DNA of 64,000 bases from Clostridia bacterium (GTDB lineage: Bacteria; Bacillota; Clostridia; Oscillospirales; Acutalibacteraceae), in the NCBI GenBank assembly GCA_017472575.1, contig JAFUPX010000010.1, positions 1 to 64,000 on the forward strand, in the 5' to 3' direction. How positions within the stretch are numbered: position 1 is the first letter of the stretch; each line of letters opens with the position of its first letter. Position numbers and translations under genes: made by a program. Below, one piece after another: positions 8,226 to 17,618 of the stretch. The notes under the pieces were generated by a model. That model saw only the letters and a list, made by a program, of their open reading frames with translations, was not told the origin of the DNA and searched no databases.

Positions 8226-9274
8226 TTGTCATAATAGAGGTATGGAATAATGTCTGGCCGTATATAGTAGCAGTTCTGCTGTTTTTGGTGCTTATAGTTA
8301 TACACGAATTCGGTCATTTTATTGCCGCAAAGGCAACAGGGGTAAGAGTAAACGAGTTTGCGGTTGGGTTTGGACCAAAGCTTTTTTCTAAAAAAATAGG
8401 CGAGACCACATATATGCTAAAGCTCATTCCCTTAGGCGGATACTGCGCTATGGAGGGTGAGGACGAGGAAAGCTCTGATAACCGTGCTTTTTGTAACAAA
8501 AAGGCATGGAAAAGATTTATTATTGTTGTTATGGGAGCGGTTTTCAATCTGCTTTTCGGATTTGCAATAGTAGCCTGTATTCTTGCTCCGCAGGATAGAT
8601 TTACTTCAACCGTTATCGCTGAATTCAGAGAGGGAGCAGTAAGCTGTGAGAGCGGACTTCAAGTAGACGATAAAATACTTGAAGTAAACGGAAGAAAAAT
8701 TTTTACAACCTATGATTTAAGCTATGCTTTTACAAATGTTAAGGACGGTAAGATAGATATAACCGTTAAGAGAGACGGAGAGCGTGTGAAGCTTAATGAT
8801 GTTGAGTTCACAACCTCCGAGGAGAACGGTATGTCCTACCTGAATGTAGATTTTTATGTTTACGGAATAGAGAAAACCTTTGGCAATTTTATAAAGGAAA
8901 CGGGCAAAACCTGCGTTTCCTACTGCCTTGTTATATGGCGCTCGCTTATTGATTTGATAGGCGGTAAATACGGAATAAGTGCAATGTCGGGTCCTGTCGG
9001 TGTTACCGCGGCGATAGGAACAGCCGCAAAAGAAAGTCTTATAAATATACTGCCGATTATGGCACTTATATCTATAAATTTAGGTATATTCAATCTGCTT
9101 CCCGTTCCCGCACTGGATGGCGGAAGACTGTTGTTTATTCTTATTGAAATGATATTCAGAAAGCCTGTCCCTCAAAAATACGAAGCAGTAGTTCATATGG
9201 TAGGCTTCTTTATTTTGATAGGCTTTATGCTGCTGATAACCGCAAAGGATATTTGGTCTCTGATAACGGGGTGA
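8222..9274 (+). CDS. rseP: Site-2 zinc metalloprotease RseP/RasP
   Basis: A membrane-embedded metalloprotease that cuts transmembrane segments of anti-sigma factors and leftover signal peptides. The zinc motif HEFGH lies in the first membrane segment (residues about 28-32), a PDZ domain spans about residues 125-210 (LQVDDKILEVNGRKI), and the second metal ligand is in NLLPVPALDGGRLLF near 295. The best start is a GTG at 8222 overlapping the dxr stop by 4 bases; no ATG lies near enough to the HEFGH segment, so the start is less certain than the gene. 350 residues, usual for the family. Confidence 0.95.
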   Translation: MIVIIEVWNNVWPYIVAVLLFLVLIVIHEFGHFIAAKATGVRVNEFAVGFGPKLFSKKIGETTYMLKLIPLGGYCAMEGEDEESSDNRAFCNKKAWKRFIIVVMGAVFNLLFGFAIVACILAPQDRFTSTVIAEFREGAVSCESGLQVDDKILEVNGRKIFTTYDLSYAFTNVKDGKIDITVKRDGERVKLNDVEFTTSEENGMSYLNVDFYVYGIEKTFGNFIKETGKTCVSYCLVIWRSLIDLIGGKYGISAMSGPVGVTAAIGTAAKESLINILPIMALISINLGIFNLLPVPALDGGRLLFILIEMIFRKPVPQKYEAVVHMVGFFILIGFMLLITAKDIWSLITG

Positions 9275-9278
9275 ATGA

Positions 9279-10331
9279 ATGTTTACAAACGATAAAACAA
9301 AGGCTGTAAAAGTAGGCAATATTGTAATAGGCGGCGGCGCTCCGATTACGGTGCAGTCTATGCTCAATATTCCGGCCCACGATATAGAGGGTAATGTTGC
9401 GCAGGGCTTGGAGCTTGAAAAAAAGGGCTGTGAGATAATTCGTCTCGCTGTTCCCGATATGCAAGCCGCAAAGACTGTATATGCATTAAAAGAAAATTTA
9501 AAAATTCCGGTTGTTGCCGATATTCATTTCGATTACAGGCTGGCTCTTGAAAGCCTTGCCGCCGGAGCCGATAAAATACGTATAAACCCCGGAAATATCG
9601 GGTCGGACGATAAGGTAAAGGCTGTGGCTGATGCCTGTAAGCAAAAAAATGTTCCGATAAGAATAGGGGTAAATTCAGGCTCGGTTGAAAAAAGTACTCT
9701 GGAAAAATACGGCAGTGCTACCCCTGAGGCTATAGTGGAAAGCGGTTTTTATCATATAAGTCTTCTTGAAAAATTTGATTTTGATGATATAGTGCTTTCT
9801 CTGAAATCCTCAGATACTGCTAAAATGTACCGAGCGTACGAATTGGCTGCCGAAAAGTGCAGATATCCTTTGCATTTAGGAGTTACCGAGGCAGGAACGG
9901 AGAGTATGGGGGTTATAAAATCCGCCGCAGGCATTGGAGGCCTACTGCTTCGCGGAATAGGCGGAACAATTCGTATTTCTTTGACCGACGACCCTGTAAA
10001 AGAGGTTGAATCGGCTAAAAAACTGCTCAAAGCAATAGGTCTTCGTAATTCGGGGGTTAAATTTGTTTCCTGCCCCACATGCGGCAGAACAAAAATAAAC
10101 CTTATAAAAATTGCAAACGAAGTTGAGCAGAAACTTGAGAGAGTTGATAAAAATATAACCGTTGCGGTTATGGGCTGTGTTGTGAACGGTCCCGGAGAAG
10201 CAAAGGGCGCAGATATCGGTATCGCCGGCGGCGACGGCTGCGGTGTTTTATTTAAAAAGGGCGAGATTTTGAGAAAAGTGCCCGAAAATGAGCTTGTAAA
10301 CGAGCTAATAAAGGAAATAGAAAAAATATAG
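9279..10331 (+). CDS. ispG: 4-hydroxy-3-methylbut-2-enyl-diphosphate synthase
   Basis: A [4Fe-4S] enzyme of the MEP pathway that converts MEcPP to HMBPP with reduced flavodoxin or ferredoxin. The 350 residues have the TIM-barrel start (VGNIVIGGGAPITVQSM, PVVADIHFDYRLAL) and the cluster-binding C-terminal domain with SCPTCGRTKINL near 263 and VMGCVVNGPGEAKGADIGIA near 298, giving the three cysteines plus glutamate. It starts 4 bases after rseP. It needs Fe-S assembly, which the iscS/iscU genes at 22-24 kb would support. Confidence 0.97.
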   Translation: MFTNDKTKAVKVGNIVIGGGAPITVQSMLNIPAHDIEGNVAQGLELEKKGCEIIRLAVPDMQAAKTVYALKENLKIPVVADIHFDYRLALESLAAGADKIRINPGNIGSDDKVKAVADACKQKNVPIRIGVNSGSVEKSTLEKYGSATPEAIVESGFYHISLLEKFDFDDIVLSLKSSDTAKMYRAYELAAEKCRYPLHLGVTEAGTESMGVIKSAAGIGGLLLRGIGGTIRISLTDDPVKEVESAKKLLKAIGLRNSGVKFVSCPTCGRTKINLIKIANEVEQKLERVDKNITVAVMGCVVNGPGEAKGADIGIAGGDGCGVLFKKGEILRKVPENELVNELIKEIEKI

Positions 10332-10342
10332 AGTGGGGAAAA

Positions 10343-13300
10343 ATGACTTTATTTTCACAACTTTTTGAAAAATTTGCCGAGGGCTTATCCGAAACGGTAG
10401 GAAATATGCAGGTAACCGCCTGTGAGCTTGATAAGCAAAAGCGAGTAATGGCGGTCGAGGGCTATTCCGAAGGCTACATAAAAAATTCAGATTTAGAGCT
10501 TGTTAAGGAGCAGATAAAGTCTGCTTTGAAGCTAAGCGGAATATCTGTTGAAGCGGTGTTTCCTCCTAAAGCGTTTTGCGTTGAGGCTTGTGCGGACATA
10601 ATAGACCTTATTAAATCAAAAAACGGTGCGCTTAACGGATATTTTAATTCCGCAGATTATGAAATTGAGCGCGAAACAGTAAAAATAGGGCTTAAATTCG
10701 GCGGCTTTAAGACTATATCTAAATCGAATTTTGTAAAGAGCTTTAAAGCGGCTGTAAAAAAAGAATTCTCAACCGATATTGAGGTAGAGTTTTTCGGTCA
10801 GATTGATGATATAGAAATAGATCTTCCTCCCGTAGAGTATACGCCTGCACCTGTATCCTCTGCAAGTCAGTCTAAGCCCAACACCGAAAAGAAAACCATT
10901 AAGTTTGAAAAAAGAGAAGGTAAGCCTGATAACGGAATAGTCTATCTTGATGACCCTAAGCTGTTTTACGGCAGAAAAATAGACACCAATGTAAAACCTA
11001 TGATAGAAATTTCTCCCGATGATTTTGAGATTTGCTGTTGGGGAGAGGTTTTTGATGTTGAAGTCCGTAAAATAAATACTAAAAGAGGAGAAAGCAATGT
11101 TGTAAGCTTCTGTTTCAGTGACCATACGAATTCTCTTTTTGCCAGTATGTTTATGGATATCAAGCGTATGGATGAGATTGCTCCTCTTGAAAACGGAGCA
11201 TTTGTGCTTGTTAACGGCTCTTATGAGTTTGATAACTTTAAGCATGATTATGTAGTAAAGCCGCGCTCAATTGCTCTTTTACAGAAATATACCGAAACAG
11301 ATGAACACGAGGGCTTAAAGCGAGTTGAGCTACACTGCCATACTAATATGTCCGCTAAGGACGCGGTATCCTCCGCAGGAGATATTATCAACAGAGCCTT
11401 CAACTGGGGACATAAGGCAGTAGCTATAACCGACCACGGAGTGGTTCAGTCCTACCCTGCGGCTGCCGCGGCGGTTAAGTCAATCCGCAAGGGCGGAGGA
11501 GATTTTAAGGTTATTTACGGAGTAGAGGGATATTTTGTTGACGATATAAACAACGATATTTCCGAAATGACCGTTAAGCAGATAGCAAAGATAAGATACC
11601 ACCAGATTATCCTTGTAAAAGACCTTGTGGGGCTAAAAAATCTATATAAAATCGTATCAGACGCACACCTTAATAATTTTAAGGGCAGACCGCTTACTCT
11701 TAAAAGTGTACTTGATAAGCACAGAGAGGGTCTAATTGTGGGAAGCGCCTGCGAGCAGGGTGAGCTTTTCTGCGCTATTATTGACGGCAAGCCTGAAGAA
11801 GAACTATTAAGAATAGCCGATTATTACGATTATCTCGAAATTCAGCCGCTCGGAAATAACGAGTTTATGATAAGAGAGTCCTCTTTGCCTGATAAAACCG
11901 ATAAAAAAACGGGTGTTGTTACACCTAATAGGTTCAGACAGGTTACAAGTAAAGAGGTTTTAAAGGATTTTAACCGCAAGGTTGTTGAGCTTGCGGACAA
12001 GCTCGGTAAGCCTGTTGTTGCAACAGGAGATGTTCATTTCCTCAAAAAAGAGGATGAGCTGATAAGAAAAATTATTATGGCGGGACAAGGCTTTGATGAT
12101 TTTGATAATCAAGCTCCGCTGTATTTTAAAACCACCGATGAAATGCTTGCCGATTTCGATTATTTCGGCGAGCGCGCAAAAGAGTTTGTTATAGATAATC
12201 CTAATAAAATAGCCGAAATGGTGTCAGACGAGGTTATCCCTGTGCCGGACGGTAACTATCCGCCCGTAATCGAGGGCTCGGACGATTTACTGCGTGATAT
12301 CTGCTGGGAAAACGCTCATAAGATGTATGGCGATGATTTGCCCGAAATTGTTGAAAAAAGACTTGATAAGGAGCTTAATTCAATAATTAACAACGGCTTC
12401 TCGATAATGTATATTTCGGCGCAGAAGCTGGTTGCCTACAGCGAAGAAAACGGCTATCTTGTAGGCTCGCGAGGCTCGGTTGGCTCCTCCTTTGTTGCTA
12501 CAATGGCGGGAATTTCAGAGGTTAATCCACTGCCGCCGCATTATGTATGCCCCAAATGCCGCCACAGCGAGTTCTTTAATGACGGCTCTGTTGGCTCAGG
12601 CTTTGACCTGCCTGAGAAAAACTGCCCTGAGTGCGGTACTCCGTATAACAGAAACGGCCACGATATCCCCTTTGAAACCTTCTTAGGGTTTAAGGGAGAT
12701 AAGGTTCCGGATATCGACCTTAACTTCTCGGATGAATTCCAGAACGAGGTGCAGAAATACACCGAAACACTTTTCGGCAAGGAAAACGTTTTCAAGGCGG
12801 GTACTATCTCTACAATAGCTGAAAAAACTGCCTACGGCTTTGCTAAGGCTTACGCTGAGAAAAAGGGTATTACTTTAAGTCAGGCAGAGCTTAACCGAAT
12901 GGCAAAGCTGGTTGAGGCCTCAAAGGTCAAAACAACTACAGGTCAGCATCCGGCAGGAATGATAATCGTGCCGAGGAGCAATACGATTTACGATTTCTGC
13001 CCCATTCAGCATCCGGCAGATGATGTTAAGTCGGATATAATAACCACTCACTTCGATTTCCATTCTATTCACGATACTATATTAAAGCTTGATGAGCTTG
13101 GTCACGTTATACCTACCACATATAAATATCTGGAGGAATATTCGGGAATTCCCGTAAACGATGTTTCTATGAGTGACCCTGAGGTTTACAGTCTGTTTAC
13201 CTCTACTGAGGCTCTGGGAGTAACACCCGAGGAAATTGACTCTAAAACCGGAACCTACTGTATACCTGAGTTCGGTACTAAATTTGTAAGAGAAATGCTT

Positions 13301-14158
13301 ATGGATGCAAAGCCTAAGAATTTCTCTGACCTTTTGCAGATATCCGGTCTTTCCCACGGTACCGATGTTTGGCTCGGAAACGCTAAGGATCTGATTGATA
13401 ACGGCACCTGTACTATTTCCGAGGTTATCGGAACCCGTGACAACATAATGGTTTATCTTATCCATCAGGGTATGGAAGAGAGCAGAGCCTTCAAGATAAC
13501 CGAGACTGTCCGTAAGGGTCTTGTTGCTAAGGAAAAGGTTTCAAAGGAAGAATGGAATGCTATGGAGGACGATATGCGCGCTGTAGGAGTGCCCGAGTGG
13601 TATATAGGAAGCTGCTATAAGATAAAGTATATGTTCCCCAAGGCTCACGCCGCTGCTTATGTTATTTCAGCTCTCAGAGTAGCGTGGTATAAGGTGCATA
13701 AGCCGCTTGAGTTCTACTGCGCATACTTTACCGCAAGACCTGAGGATGTTGATGTTCCGACTGTTATTCAGGGCAAGGAGGCAGTACGGAGATATTTACA
13801 GAATATAAAGGCAAAGGGTAAGGACGCTACAGCAAAAGAGCTTGATGTATATAACAATATGCTTATATTCAATGAGATGATGTCGAGAGGTATTGAGGTT
13901 TTACCCATTGATATAAATAAATCTCACGCAATGAAGTATCTGCCGGAGGACGGCAAAATGCGTTTACCCTTTGGTTCGCTTTCGGGTGTAGGTGAAAAAG
14001 CGGCGTACTCTATTTATGAGGCGGCGCAGAAAGGCAACTTTGTCTCCCGAGAGGATTTTGCGGTTGAAGCAGGTGTTTCCAAAACCATAATCCAGAATTT
14101 GGCGGATTTGGGAGCAATGAACGATTTGCCTGAGACAAATCAAATTTCAATGTTTTAA
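10343..14158 (+). CDS. polC: DNA polymerase III PolC-type alpha subunit, lacking the exonuclease insert
   Basis: The main replicative polymerase of low-GC Gram-positives. In order: an N-terminal domain (about 1-170), a variable linker, an OB domain (about 225-320), the PHP domain (KRVELHCHTNMS near 326, AITDHGVV near 360, YGVEGYFVDD near 392, GSACEQGE near 470, GDVHFL), a zinc element CPKC...CPEC, palm motifs DKVPDIDLNFSDE near 790 and DFHSIHDTILKLDELGH near 905, and the C-terminal clamp-binding QISMF. Canonical PolC (about 1,440 residues) carries a DEDD 3'-5' exonuclease of about 170 residues inserted after the YGVEG...VDD segment. Here a linker of about 17 residues leads directly to RYHQIILVKDLVGLKNLYKIVS, so the 1,271-residue protein lacks that domain. 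The PHP histidines are retained. Last gene of the operon, 12 bases after ispG. Confidence 0.97.
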   Translation: MTLFSQLFEKFAEGLSETVGNMQVTACELDKQKRVMAVEGYSEGYIKNSDLELVKEQIKSALKLSGISVEAVFPPKAFCVEACADIIDLIKSKNGALNGYFNSADYEIERETVKIGLKFGGFKTISKSNFVKSFKAAVKKEFSTDIEVEFFGQIDDIEIDLPPVEYTPAPVSSASQSKPNTEKKTIKFEKREGKPDNGIVYLDDPKLFYGRKIDTNVKPMIEISPDDFEICCWGEVFDVEVRKINTKRGESNVVSFCFSDHTNSLFASMFMDIKRMDEIAPLENGAFVLVNGSYEFDNFKHDYVVKPRSIALLQKYTETDEHEGLKRVELHCHTNMSAKDAVSSAGDIINRAFNWGHKAVAITDHGVVQSYPAAAAAVKSIRKGGGDFKVIYGVEGYFVDDINNDISEMTVKQIAKIRYHQIILVKDLVGLKNLYKIVSDAHLNNFKGRPLTLKSVLDKHREGLIVGSACEQGELFCAIIDGKPEEELLRIADYYDYLEIQPLGNNEFMIRESSLPDKTDKKTGVVTPNRFRQVTSKEVLKDFNRKVVELADKLGKPVVATGDVHFLKKEDELIRKIIMAGQGFDDFDNQAPLYFKTTDEMLADFDYFGERAKEFVIDNPNKIAEMVSDEVIPVPDGNYPPVIEGSDDLLRDICWENAHKMYGDDLPEIVEKRLDKELNSIINNGFSIMYISAQKLVAYSEENGYLVGSRGSVGSSFVATMAGISEVNPLPPHYVCPKCRHSEFFNDGSVGSGFDLPEKNCPECGTPYNRNGHDIPFETFLGFKGDKVPDIDLNFSDEFQNEVQKYTETLFGKENVFKAGTISTIAEKTAYGFAKAYAEKKGITLSQAELNRMAKLVEASKVKTTTGQHPAGMIIVPRSNTIYDFCPIQHPADDVKSDIITTHFDFHSIHDTILKLDELGHVIPTTYKYLEEYSGIPVNDVSMSDPEVYSLFTSTEALGVTPEEIDSKTGTYCIPEFGTKFVREMLMDAKPKNFSDLLQISGLSHGTDVWLGNAKDLIDNGTCTISEVIGTRDNIMVYLIHQGMEESRAFKITETVRKGLVAKEKVSKEEWNAMEDDMRAVGVPEWYIGSCYKIKYMFPKAHAAAYVISALRVAWYKVHKPLEFYCAYFTARPEDVDVPTVIQGKEAVRRYLQNIKAKGKDATAKELDVYNNMLIFNEMMSRGIEVLPIDINKSHAMKYLPEDGKMRLPFGSLSGVGEKAAYSIYEAAQKGNFVSREDFAVEAGVSKTIIQNLADLGAMNDLPETNQISMF

Positions 14159-14194
14159 AATTAACATTTTATTAATATTTTCTAAAACAAATGA

Positions 14195-14243
14195 AAACGG
14201 CACGGTTAAGCCATTTTTTAGGGGTTTAACCGTGCCGTTTTTT
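14195..14243 (+). terminator. Terminator of the pyrH-polC operon
   Basis: AACGGCACGGTTAAGCC pairs with GGGTTTAACCGTGCCGTT around an A/T loop, followed by TTTTTT. It is a long, strong Rho-independent terminator. Confidence 0.93.
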
Positions 14244-14270
14244 AAATAATTATTTTTTCTTAAATAAAAA

Positions 14271-14330
14271 GGTTGCAATTTTGTAACTTTTTGATATAAT
14301 ATTACCAGAAGTTATTACAAAATGTAACCA
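14271..14330 (+). promoter_or_regulatory. Promoter and inverted repeat before the M23 endopeptidase
   Basis: TTGCAA (14273-14278), 16-base spacer, extended -10 TGATATAAT (14292-14300). An imperfect inverted repeat brackets the -10: GGTTGCAATTTTGTAA (14271-14286) and TTACAAAATGTAACC (14316-14330). TGTAAC occurs in both arms, 41 bases apart. The placement suggests an operator. Confidence 0.65.
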
Positions 14331-15569
14331 TTGAAGGGAGCGAGTATTATTTTTAAGGAAAAAATTCTCTTGGCTAAAAAAATTATCCTTGAAAACAGAA
14401 TACTTGTTAAAATAAGCAGTTTTTGCCTTGTAGGGCTTATCGCTTTAATAATAAGCATAGGAACAACCGGTGTAACCGTTGGCTTTAAGGTTGATTATAA
14501 AGGCGAGGAAATCGCCGTTATCAGGGAAACCACGGTTTTCGATTCCGCGAAAATACTGGCTGTCGATTCGGTAAAGGGAGGAAACAGCAAAAATGTTAAG
14601 CTTTCAAAACCAAGCTTTCATCTTACCTTAACCATTTCCAACCGCTTGACCGACGATAAAAGCCTTGCGAATATGCTTATTGACAGGGCGGATAATATTG
14701 TTTACGCTACCGAGCTTAAGGTAAACGGAAAAACAGCCGCCTGCGTAAGCAATTTTGATGTTGAAGAGTATCTGAACAGTTGTCTTGCAAAGTATAATAT
14801 TGACGGGGCTGAAAACTCCTCTGAGTTTGTAGATAAAGTTGAAACTCAAAAGGGATATTTCTTAGCTGAGAATATTGACAATGTTGATACCGCTGTCTCG
14901 GTTATGGACAAACTGTCGGTTAAAACCGTTTCAACTTTAACAAGCGATGTTCAGGTTCCTTTCTCAACCGTAAAAGAAAAGACCTCCGCGCAGGTTATCG
15001 GTTATTCCGAGGTTAAGACTGCCGGTATTAACGGTGTTAACCGAGTTACCGAAAAAATAGTAACACTCAACGGTGTTGAAAGCGAACGCACAGAGCTTTC
15101 AAACGAGGTTGTAAGCTCACCTGTAACTCAGGTTGTTGTTGTAGGAACTGCGCGCAGCGTCGCAACCGCTTCTCAAAGAAAGGTTGCCTACAGCCAAGGC
15201 TTTATATTCCCGCTGCCGAAATCCTCTTATATTGTAACCGCGTATTACGGAGACGGCCGCAATCACAAGGGTGTTGACCTTGCGGCGGATGCAGGAACAC
15301 CTATCTATGTTGTTAAGGACGGTACGGTAGTTTCCTCCGGATGGGACGGAAATTACGGCTATTCAATGATAGTTGACCACGGCAACGGTATAAAAACACG
15401 TTATTCTCACGCTTCAAAGCTGCTTTATGCCGCGGGAGAAAAGGTTTATGCCGGCAACACAATAGCGCTTGTTGGAACAACCGGAATGTCAACAGGAAAC
15501 CACCTGCACTTTGAGGTTATGATAAACGGAGTAAATTACGACCCCGCCCCCTATATCGGACTTGGATAA
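14331..15569 (+). CDS. G5-domain M23 (LytM-type) peptidoglycan endopeptidase
   Basis: An envelope protein with one N-terminal membrane anchor (about residues 27-48, FCLVGLIALIISIG), a long extracytoplasmic region, a G5 domain (about 205-270, with NGVNRVTEKIVTLNG), and a C-terminal M23 zinc peptidase. The zinc ligands show in NHKGVDLAADAG near 320 and the second motif NHLHFEVMING near 394. Such proteins cut peptide crosslinks during wall growth or spore development. The start is unsure: TTG 14331 opens the frame but lies before GGGAG (14336-14340); ATT 14349, 8 bases after it, or TTG 14370 fit better. Monocistronic between two terminators. Confidence 0.88.
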   Translation: MKGASIIFKEKILLAKKIILENRILVKISSFCLVGLIALIISIGTTGVTVGFKVDYKGEEIAVIRETTVFDSAKILAVDSVKGGNSKNVKLSKPSFHLTLTISNRLTDDKSLANMLIDRADNIVYATELKVNGKTAACVSNFDVEEYLNSCLAKYNIDGAENSSEFVDKVETQKGYFLAENIDNVDTAVSVMDKLSVKTVSTLTSDVQVPFSTVKEKTSAQVIGYSEVKTAGINGVNRVTEKIVTLNGVESERTELSNEVVSSPVTQVVVVGTARSVATASQRKVAYSQGFIFPLPKSSYIVTAYYGDGRNHKGVDLAADAGTPIYVVKDGTVVSSGWDGNYGYSMIVDHGNGIKTRYSHASKLLYAAGEKVYAGNTIALVGTTGMSTGNHLHFEVMINGVNYDPAPYIGLG

Positions 15570-15575
15570 AAGTTT

Positions 15576-15609
15576 AAAGGTACAGCGATGCGGCTGTACC
15601 TTTCTTTTT
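15576..15609. terminator. Bidirectional terminator
   Basis: AAAGGTACAGC pairs with GCTGTACCTTT around a 6-base loop, followed by CTTTTTG. It separates the M23 gene from the convergent DUF2975 gene and can serve both. Confidence 0.88.
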
Positions 15610-15616
15610 GTCTATC

Positions 15617-16039
15617 CTATTCATTTATTCCTGCTTGTATAATACTTTTGAAAATAATTGCTGCAAGAGCAAAGAAGCCGGTTCCTGCGAATACTATAAA
15701 AAAGGGTAAATAAAAAAATCCTGCAAAAAAGGTTATAACCGAAATACAAAGGCAGTAAGCCGATATTTTTTTGAAAATTTCAGCGTTATTTGCTGTGAAT
15801 ATTTCCTGATTTAACAGATTGGAAATTAATTTTCTAACCTTTAAAAGAGTAAATAATGCGAAGGGAACGCAAGGGTAACAGGTTACCATTATAATTGTAG
15901 GCAGGGTCTGCTTTCTCCCCATAGTTTCAACATACCAGGTAACAAGACTCGGCAGGGCAATCGCCATCCCTATAAGAAATATAAGAAAAATATATGTTAC
16001 AATATTTGCGGCTATAAGAGCCTTTTTATTAAGCTTCAT
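15617..16039 (-). CDS. DUF2975-like membrane protein
   Basis: 140 residues with four predicted membrane segments (about residues 10-30, 45-65, 90-110, 112-132) and a cytosolic loop holding the pattern NLLNQEIFTANNAEIFKKI, which resembles the IF...N...LKKI stretch of DUF2975 proteins. In other Firmicutes, such genes often sit next to a small XRE/YozG-type regulator; none is present here. GAGGTG stands 6 bases before the ATG. The gene is divergent from comEC. Function unknown; the family assignment is moderately sure. Confidence 0.7.
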   Translation of the reverse strand: MKLNKKALIAANIVTYIFLIFLIGMAIALPSLVTWYVETMGRKQTLPTIIMVTCYPCVPFALFTLLKVRKLISNLLNQEIFTANNAEIFKKISAYCLCISVITFFAGFFYLPFFIVFAGTGFFALAAIIFKSIIQAGINE

Positions 16040-16121
16040 ATTTTCGCACCTCTTTTTTGATTATTATATATTTATAATACATCATCTCTTTTTAAAAGTA
16101 AATAAAAAAGGTGATAAAAGG

Positions 16122-17618
16122 ATGTTTAAATTTTTTTGGAAGAGACCTATGGCGGCGGCAGCTATCGCTGCTTGCGGACTGTGTGTCGTGTCGTATTATT
16201 TTAAAGAGGAATCGGTTTATCTTGGTGCGGCTGTAATAGCCGCACTTTTTATTTGTATAGCTGTAAGAGTAAAGCCGCAGATGATAGTAGTACTCATTGT
16301 ACTTGTAATTGTTTCAATAAACATTCAGGTTACCTATTCGCGTATAGATACTGCTGAAGGGTTATCCGGAAAAACGGTTAAAGGCGAGTTTAAGGTGGTA
16401 GAGGAGCCTGTACGCAAAGAAAACTACAGCCGAGTGGTTATTAAAGCTGTTAACAGCGACGCATTATCTGAAAATATTAAATGTCTTTTATTCTATAATA
16501 GTACCGAGCTTGAATGTGGAGATATAATTGAGGCAAAAATAAAGCTTGAAGCCATAGAAGAAGAGTATAAGCTGTATGACTATTCTAACGGCATTTACTT
16601 AACCGCCAACGCTAAAAGCATAGAGCCTACCGTTAAGGAGGACAGTCTGCTAAAGACTGTAGATAAGGTCCAGAAATATATAACCTCAACCTTGTTTATA
16701 ATGTATGACAGCGATATTTCTTCAACTTTATGTGCCCTTACCTACGGCAACAGAAAGTATATGAGCGATAGATTTTATTCAGATGTAAAAGCGGCAGGAG
16801 TTAGCCATGTAATGGTTGTTTCGGGTATGCATCTGGCAATAATTATGAGCTTTATAACCACAACTTCCGAAAAATTATTCTACAAGCGTTGGGTGAGGGC
16901 GTTGATATCTGTTACGGTGGTTTTATTTATGTCGGCGGTGTGCGGATTTACGGTGTCGATTATCAGAGCAGGAATTACTTATGTTTTATCAGCGGCGGCT
17001 CCGCTTTTCGGCAGGGATAACTGTCCTGCGAACACCTTAGGCACGGCTGTATGCATAATGCTGGCAGTCTCTCCTATGGCGGTATTCAATCTTGTATTTC
17101 AGCTATCAGTTTTATCCACCTTCGGTGTACTTGTTGTGGCTCCTGAGTTTTACAGCTTAATTAAAACCGAAAATAAGTTCTTAAATAAATTAGTTCAATC
17201 GGTAACTGTAACAATAAGCGCAATGATTATGACCTTGCCTGTAACGGTTTATTGCTTCGGATATATTTCAACCGTTTCTATATTAACCAATCTGCTGATT
17301 TCTTATGCAGTAACAGTCGCACTTGTGTGTGCAGTTTCAGGTTTAACAGTCAATCTTTTTGTGCCTGCGCTTTCCGAGCCGTTTTTCTTTGCGGCAGGAA
17401 TACTTACGAAATACATAAACAGTGTTATAACATATTTTGCCTCTTTTGAAAATTCAACTGTAGATATTGATGCAAGGTTTACTGTGCTATTTGTTATTTT
17501 AATACTTGTTGTTTTAAAAATAATGTCGGCTTGCAAGTTACGCAAGGGTATGGTAAAATTAGAGACAGTAAGAAAAAAAGTAATAAAGGAAGGCGGGGGA
17601 AAGGTAAAATGGCTGTGA
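16122..17618 (+). CDS. comEC: ComEC/Rec2-type competence membrane protein without metallo-beta-lactamase domain
   Basis: ComEC forms the channel that takes up single-stranded DNA in natural transformation. The 498 residues show an N-terminal membrane pair, an OB-like extracytoplasmic part (about 60-170), then the competence domain beginning near 200 with LCALTYGNRKYMSDRFYSDV and the hallmark GVSHVMVVSGMHLAII near 226, followed by seven or so membrane segments. Full-length ComEC (about 750 residues) has a C-terminal metallo-beta-lactamase domain; this one stops after the membrane core with a basic tail. The neighbour holA is the usual comEC partner. Whether uptake works without the nuclease-like domain is open. 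Confidence 0.85.
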   Translation: MFKFFWKRPMAAAAIAACGLCVVSYYFKEESVYLGAAVIAALFICIAVRVKPQMIVVLIVLVIVSINIQVTYSRIDTAEGLSGKTVKGEFKVVEEPVRKENYSRVVIKAVNSDALSENIKCLLFYNSTELECGDIIEAKIKLEAIEEEYKLYDYSNGIYLTANAKSIEPTVKEDSLLKTVDKVQKYITSTLFIMYDSDISSTLCALTYGNRKYMSDRFYSDVKAAGVSHVMVVSGMHLAIIMSFITTTSEKLFYKRWVRALISVTVVLFMSAVCGFTVSIIRAGITYVLSAAAPLFGRDNCPANTLGTAVCIMLAVSPMAVFNLVFQLSVLSTFGVLVVAPEFYSLIKTENKFLNKLVQSVTVTISAMIMTLPVTVYCFGYISTVSILTNLLISYAVTVALVCAVSGLTVNLFVPALSEPFFFAAGILTKYINSVITYFASFENSTVDIDARFTVLFVILILVVLKIMSACKLRKGMVKLETVRKKVIKEGGGKVKWL

